A DNA stretch of 55,912 bases from Ignavibacteria bacterium (GTDB lineage Bacteria > Bacteroidota > Ignavibacteria > Kapaibacteriales > Kapaibacteriaceae): positions 1 through 55,912 of the forward strand of contig JABMNI010000068.1 of assembly GCA_013204605.1 (NCBI GenBank). The letters are read 5' to 3'. The notes under the pieces were generated by a model, which saw nothing but the letters and a program-made list of their open reading frames with translations, was not told the DNA's origin and searched no databases. Shown here in pieces: positions 52,701 through 55,912 of this stretch. Both the position numbers and the translations under genes were made by a program. Numbering within the stretch: position 1 is the first letter of the stretch; each line of letters begins with the position of its first letter.

Positions 52701-54464
52701 TCCATCAGAATCCAGCTCCGCAAGAAACCCGTCTACGTTGCCTACTAAGTTAGTTGAAGTGACAGTTCCCAGCTTCGTAGGGCCATTGAAATAACCAGAA
52801 ATGTACACCCTTAAACCACTTGCGGAAATATCGAGTGCCGTGGCAGTTTCACTACCTACATCTCCAAGTCCTTTTAACCATTGGTATTGTCCTATTGGAG
52901 TAACAGATACTCGCACCTTGTACTTGGTACCAGGGCGTGGTGCTTGCCATTGATACGAAAGTCCAGTGGCGGCGGCAGAGATTGTAATCCAGGTGAGACC
53001 TCCATCATCTGAGTACTGGAGTGATACCGGCTGTGTTGGTAACACACCAGCCCATTTAATGGTAACGGTGTCGCAGGTTGAAAGTAACTCGCCCCCGTTA
53101 GGGTATTTAAGAGTTACCAATCCCTGACCACCTACCAAGGAAATGATGGGCGGGCATGGTGATCCTGCTAATTCAATTTGAGCCTGCCTGAATGTTTGGA
53201 CAGGGCCCTGCGTAAATCTGACTTGTATTTTTCTGCTATTACCAGCCGCAATTGTAAACGGAACAAAGGTGGCTTGGGCATTAGGGTAATCCCAATCCTC
53301 CACTCTGAAATAAGTTGAAGGGTTAACTATCCCTGCAGTAGCATAAAAAGGAGCATTTTGTGCCGTTAACGTTACGACAGTTAACTGGGATTGATTGGCC
53401 AGTGGGTCGCCACAAAATAATACCTGGTCTGAAAGTAGTGTCTTGGCTATGCTGGAAAGGGGCGTGACAAATGACGCATTAACTGTAGGGTTAGGCCCCT
53501 TCAACAAAGTAATTGCAGCTACTCGATTTCGAGCCTGATCGGAACAGGAATAGGGAGATGTCCACGTAATCGAACATTCCTGTCTCACTGAAACCTCCAA
53601 CGCCAACAGACCGAACAAGTCGGCAAGCTGATCTTCGGTTGTTACAATCGATTTACCGCCGGTGGCAACCGCCAACGCTTCTAAAGTTGTGTGCGGAGCT
53701 TTCTCCAAGATAGTAACAGAGAAAAACCTAATTGCTTGCGCTCGAAGTTTTACAGTGTTTTCAGCAACGAATTTCGACTCATCTCCAATTCCCGGATTGG
53801 GATAACCATCTGTCAGGAAAAAAACAAACTTGGGAATGTTTGCTGGGCGCTGCAAAAACAATTCGTAGATGTTGCTTCCCGGAGTCTCAAAGGGAAGTTT
53901 GTAATCTGTCGAAGTGGTAGCCTTGATTTTTGTAAGCGTGTCGTAAATGGCCTGCGGATTATTCGTCCACGGAACCTTTACTTCATAACTCCCAGAAAAA
54001 GTAACCAAGCAAATCTTCGTTGAATCAACGAAATTTATTTTTGAAACAAATGATCGAATCGCGTCTTTAGCATATTCAAATCGTGCCTTGCCTTTTACTA
54101 AGTCATCCATCGACTTTGATCTGTCAAGAACTATAATAATTGACGCCTCTGGTTCCTTATTTGTCTCCTTACAAACCTGCGTAATAGTAGGTGTAACGTT
54201 CACTGGGTTTCCACCCTGCGCAGTTTCAATCACCCTAAAATCGGCTGCGGTAAGTCCGGTAAGGGGCTTGCCCAGCGCGTCGAATGCAACATAGTTCGCG
54301 CTAACGCGAGGGAAGGCAGATGAGTTGATGTTGTAAATGTTGAGGGTTTGACTTTGCATTGCTCCAAAGGCAGCCAACACTACAAATACAATAGATAGAG
54401 TAATGCGATTAAAATTTCTCACGTTACTACTCCTATTATGCTGATATATATTTATTTTTTTCAT
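49749..54464 (-). CDS. Giant secreted vWA protein with choice-of-anchor-D repeats and T9SS sorting domain
   Basis: A 1571-residue surface or secreted protein. Order: signal peptide (hydrophobic core ITLSIVFVVLAAFGAM); vWA domain (about residues 105-300) with MIDAS VLDRSKSMDD and TDGYPNPG; HYDIN/choice-of-anchor-D-like Ig repeats; a beta-propeller-like SBBP stretch (about 555-830, GNYYVAGYFT and similar); four or more further anchor-D repeats (for example DFPLIIKGHTITGANIGDF); a cohesin-like beta domain (about 1340-1470); and a C-terminal T9SS type A domain (PTPNPSNTSATVQYS, then SSGLYYLRMVSG). The start is uncertain: ATG 54464 gives a long n-region, whereas GTG 54422 (VRNFNRITLSIVF) is preceded by AGGAG seven bases upstream and gives a normal signal peptide. 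Probably an adhesin. Confidence 0.88.
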   Translation of the reverse strand: MKKINIYQHNRSSNVRNFNRITLSIVFVVLAAFGAMQSQTLNIYNINSSAFPRVSANYVAFDALGKPLTGLTAADFRVIETAQGGNPVNVTPTITQVCKETNKEPEASIIIVLDRSKSMDDLVKGKARFEYAKDAIRSFVSKINFVDSTKICLVTFSGSYEVKVPWTNNPQAIYDTLTKIKATTSTDYKLPFETPGSNIYELFLQRPANIPKFVFFLTDGYPNPGIGDESKFVAENTVKLRAQAIRFFSVTILEKAPHTTLEALAVATGGKSIVTTEDQLADLFGLLALEVSVRQECSITWTSPYSCSDQARNRVAAITLLKGPNPTVNASFVTPLSSIAKTLLSDQVLFCGDPLANQSQLTVVTLTAQNAPFYATAGIVNPSTYFRVEDWDYPNAQATFVPFTIAAGNSRKIQVRFTQGPVQTFRQAQIELAGSPCPPIISLVGGQGLVTLKYPNGGELLSTCDTVTIKWAGVLPTQPVSLQYSDDGGLTWITISAAATGLSYQWQAPRPGTKYKVRVSVTPIGQYQWLKGLGDVGSETATALDISASGLRVYISGYFNGPTKLGTVTSTNLVGNVDGFLAELDSDGNFVKAALLTGNASNDERVTGVVTDNQGNYYVAGYFTSQNAQFGSQPLSKQNIDISNMFVYKFDQNGGLQWVNYGTGDALSACTANSTTIAIRYVGGIPQILVGGKFTRFVRVGQSSTGTYVQSNKYNDNTSRNYYAIYDVNGFAQFYAGTMPPGWSPQAMTRTDATGFVYETGTYASANKTVAPPTISIQNMGATDVYVSKFGSVPSSADTSDIFSAKSPQLAFSIPTAVMTAIAQGQNSSNSFTGVLCNTGDFPLIIKGHTITGANIGDFVVVSKIDSVRLDKGECISLEFVFAPTGTGPRTATLLVEGNCGSTSTLQLEGNGLPPCTYDVTANVVFGKVPLGQTPSQGPLCILKNTGPTNLSGIVSATGSTEITIAPLGAFTLKPNECLNLTVTINPVDAGIKSAIIDYGLQAECGVPTTTVNAEVVEPKVAITNVDFGRRRLRTVAMDTIVMTNLNTEPAIVTGISVSDATNANLKFELPGTPINLAPSATIRIPVSFDPFTRGQHSVLVNAKVQGQTQPVVGEARGFGYLPVISATGYTFGAWTVGLTSPEKGNVTIKNTDTDADLNISSIAFTTPSADFAWEYPLPPTPIKIGPNSELKLSVLFTPQTAGNRTVNVNICHDAKIGPAPLPPCVDTVVIVQGVGAEPSDIPPVVFGNVLTCASKTIDVPIINPNPSIALNCDTPVPTGDVTAFTISEAGPFVVPPGGSRVVRITFSPPAIATYNVSYGIANDQGLKLNITASGTGISTPASFEFGNIVEGIVGQPVVVPVMVTTGNLATVVIPEVVLTFTFSEKYLAFSKFTTPEAPGWKFVPDVTIPGKLIVTATPIAGTELTSGIFVSPVFDVFLTADSSINVSVDATVPIPCIVTSGDVGQVKVKQVCFSAGRIVQIGGNQFAMSSPTPNPSNTSATVQYSTGITVSTSFELVDKMGNLVYSFSTTVNPSGTYELQLDASTLSSGLYYLRMVSGPYMAVQLLSVVK

Positions 54465-54502
54465 TTTTCTTTATTGTCACAGTAAAGTGGCAGATAAATC
54501 GC

Positions 54503-55621
54503 CTACCCAACTGCGCTATTTAAAATTCTAAGACTCTTGCCGTTGCCATCAAGTTCAGCGGTTACTCCAAGTGGCAGGGTCATCTTCGACCTAACGTGTC
54601 CAAAGGGCATACCGTAAACAACCGGGATTCCAAGATCGGCTGTGCAATGTTCAATAACCTTGATTAATGAAAACGACGGATTAGAAATTGAAAGGCCCTT
54701 AGGCTCGCAATTCCTAAAATTGCCCAAGGCAATTCCCTTACATTCCTGAAGTTTTCCAGCTAACCAAAGTTGCGTTAGCATCCGGTCTATTTTATAGGGC
54801 TCTTCGTTTATTTCTTCCAAGAATAGAATGGCGCCTTTAGTGTCGATCTCGTATCTGGTGCCTAACGTACTTACAATCATCGACAAATTGCCACCAGTTA
54901 ATCTGCCACGCCCAATGCCGGGATGAATAGTTGTTATCCGACTATCACTAAATGAATACGTGGAGGCGTTTGTGAAATCAGCTGAAGAATTTCCAATTTC
55001 TAAACTCTGATTTGACATGATGATTGACTTAACAGCATCCAAAGTGAACTCGTCAAATGTTGAAGAGGCAACTGGCCCGTGGAATGTGACAATTCCTGAC
55101 ATCTGATTTATGGCAATCAGTAACGCTGTGATGTCACTAAATCCCATAACAATCTTGCCGGCCTCTCGAATAGCTGAATAGTCTAACAAAGGCAGAATCC
55201 GCATTACACCGTAACCACCGCGACCACAAACTATAGCATCCACACTCGGGTCCTGAATGAAATCCATGAACTCTGCGGCTCTGTCGGCGTCAGGCGCTGA
55301 CAGGTATCCGACGTTCTTGGAAACGTTTCTGCCCAATTTTACTTCGATTTGAAGATTCCTGCAGACCTCTACAAAATCCTTTAACTCCTGATGGGTTACA
55401 CCGCTGGCGGGACTTGCAATGCCAATAGTCGAACCCGCCTTCAAAGCAGAAGGGAGCAAAGTTGTAACAGAGGACGTTAACAGCTGTTCCAACATGGGGT
55501 AAGCTTTGGCTTTACTAATACCACCCAACAACAAAGCAGGCGCTACTATAGCCGAAGCCGCAGAGCCCAAGAATCCTCTTCGTTGAAGGACGATTTTATC
55601 AGTATGCTTAGTTCTATCCAT
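54503..55621 (-). CDS. Tat-exported LD-carboxypeptidase, peptidase S66 family
   Basis: S66 enzymes (LdcA/MccF) cleave the LD bond of peptidoglycan tetrapeptides or related amides. The 372-residue product has a twin-arginine signal (QRRGFLGSAASAIVAPALLL), then the S66 domain: IGIASPASGVTHQEL, VCGRGGYGVMRILPLLDY, the nucleophile Ser in GFSDITALL, the catalytic Glu region LFLEEINEEPYKIDRML, and His in GMPFGHVRS. Most LdcA enzymes are cytoplasmic; the Tat signal makes this one periplasmic or lipid-anchored, where it could act on the cell wall directly. Confidence 0.9.
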   Translation of the reverse strand: MDRTKHTDKIVLQRRGFLGSAASAIVAPALLLGGISKAKAYPMLEQLLTSSVTTLLPSALKAGSTIGIASPASGVTHQELKDFVEVCRNLQIEVKLGRNVSKNVGYLSAPDADRAAEFMDFIQDPSVDAIVCGRGGYGVMRILPLLDYSAIREAGKIVMGFSDITALLIAINQMSGIVTFHGPVASSTFDEFTLDAVKSIIMSNQSLEIGNSSADFTNASTYSFSDSRITTIHPGIGRGRLTGGNLSMIVSTLGTRYEIDTKGAILFLEEINEEPYKIDRMLTQLWLAGKLQECKGIALGNFRNCEPKGLSISNPSFSLIKVIEHCTADLGIPVVYGMPFGHVRSKMTLPLGVTAELDGNGKSLRILNSAVG

Positions 55622-55795
55622 TTAACCTTATAATTTACTGAATTTCCGATTGGAAACCTTGCTAAAAATTCAGTCGAACTTTTCCCAACATCTGGTTTAA
55701 CCCATTATGCAGTAAATAGTTACCATTTTAAGTCAATTATTGTGCCGAGTGCCCAAGTAAGTGAACTCAATCAACAATGTATGAGCCGTAAACCA

Positions 55796-55803
55796 TATAT
55801 TTG
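55796..55803 (+). promoter_or_regulatory. -7 element of the tRNA-Ser promoter
   Basis: TATATTTG fits TAnnTTTG and ends nine bases before the tRNA 5' end, the spacing expected for a transcript starting at or just before the mature end. Confidence 0.55.
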
Positions 55804-55812
55804 TAAATACTT

Positions 55813-55899
55813 GGAAAGGTGCAAGAGTGGTTGAATTGGCACGCCTGGAAAGCGTGTGTACTGGAAACGGTACCGCGGGTTCGAATCCCGCCCTTTCCG
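55813..55899 (+). tRNA. tRNA-Ser (anticodon GGA)
   Basis: An 87-nt cloverleaf. The acceptor stem pairs GGAAAGG (55813-55819) with CCTTTCC (55892-55898), discriminator G. The anticodon stem is CACGC/GCGTG with loop CTGGAAA, giving GGA at 55847-55849. A long variable arm (TGTACTGGAAACGGTACC region) marks a serine-type class II tRNA, and the T arm contains GGTTCGAATCC. CCA is not encoded. Confidence 0.95.
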
Positions 55900-55912
55900 C
55901 ACTACTGAAGGA

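Larger units (their letters stand above)
572..54268. repeat. Dispersed 8-bp word ARGGGGCT / AGCCCCYT, about 33 copies
   Basis: AGGGGGCT or its complement begins at 572, 3753, 6234, 8198, 9639, 16796, 17540, 19267, 22489, 25733, 29662, 30183, 32166, 36374, 37878, 41723, 43295, 45190, 47073, 49334 and 50801. AAGGGGCT or its complement begins at 2261, 9113, 20609, 31001, 32629, 33376, 35272, 39083, 40307, 45945, 51110 and 54261. Orientation is balanced (16 G-rich and 17 C-rich on the plus strand). Most copies are in genes of both strands and in all frames, for example encoding KGA, RGL, GGS, APL, SPL or PP. Flanking bases show no shared extension. Counts are by eye. Confidence 0.85.

Overview
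The window looks like the chromosome of a Bacteroidota/FCB-group bacterium, probably one related to Kapabacteria (Kapaibacteriia); this is an inference. The evidence is an LpxC-FabZ fusion, secreted proteins ending in type IX secretion (T9SS) sorting domains, choice-of-anchor-D style repeats, a GWxTD-family protein, a very small COX24/AURKAIP1-type ribosomal protein, and several promoters with the Bacteroidota -7 element TAnnTTTG. Genes are tightly packed, with many ATGA-type overlaps and several GTG or TTG starts. There are no transposases, phage genes or CRISPR arrays. By eye G+C is in the mid-forties and fairly even.

Left part (1-8.1 kb): pheT, a coiled-coil protein, zapA, a structured 380-base gap that may hold a 6S-like RNA, and rny with a strong terminator. 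A 13-bp tandem repeat follows, then leftward genes for an EamA transporter, the 31-residue ribosomal protein, a TPR membrane protein and an HU-family protein.

Envelope cluster (8.2-16.9 kb): uppS, bamA, two Skp/OmpH chaperones, lpxD, the lpxC-fabZ fusion, lpxA and a barrel-like protein form one long operon. It joins undecaprenyl carrier synthesis, outer-membrane protein assembly and lipid A synthesis.

Regulator and surface-protein region (17-25.5 kb): a secreted protein, a TPR-LuxR regulator and a VIT-vWA surface protein, with the regulator flanked by a perfect 20-bp inverted repeat that may be its operators. Then come ychF and a double OmpA-like protein behind a two-copy direct repeat.

Middle (25.5-45.5 kb): a translationally coupled operon (VOC-fold protein, HAD phosphatase, glycosyltransferase, alpha/beta hydrolase, queG, trxB). 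It is followed by a leftward pair made of a ClpB-like protein lacking NBD1 and a vWA-OmpA-SPOR exported protein. After these come plsY-gpsA, xseA-xseB, ispF-histidine kinase-ruvX-GWxTD protein, a Cys-rich membrane protein, mutL, a CpeT-like protein and an enoyl-reductase-like SDR.

Right part (45.5-55.9 kb): a leftward operon of class I aldolase, ABC exporter and cystathionine beta-synthase; a 1571-residue vWA/T9SS protein; a Tat-exported LD-carboxypeptidase; and tRNA-Ser(GGA).

The most unexpected signal is at word level. The 8-mer ARGGGGCT (reverse complement AGCCCCYT) occurs about 33 times in 56 kb, in both orientations equally, mostly inside genes and in every reading frame. A simple base-composition estimate predicts only 2-3. 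This resembles a DNA-uptake or other chromosome-wide recognition word.
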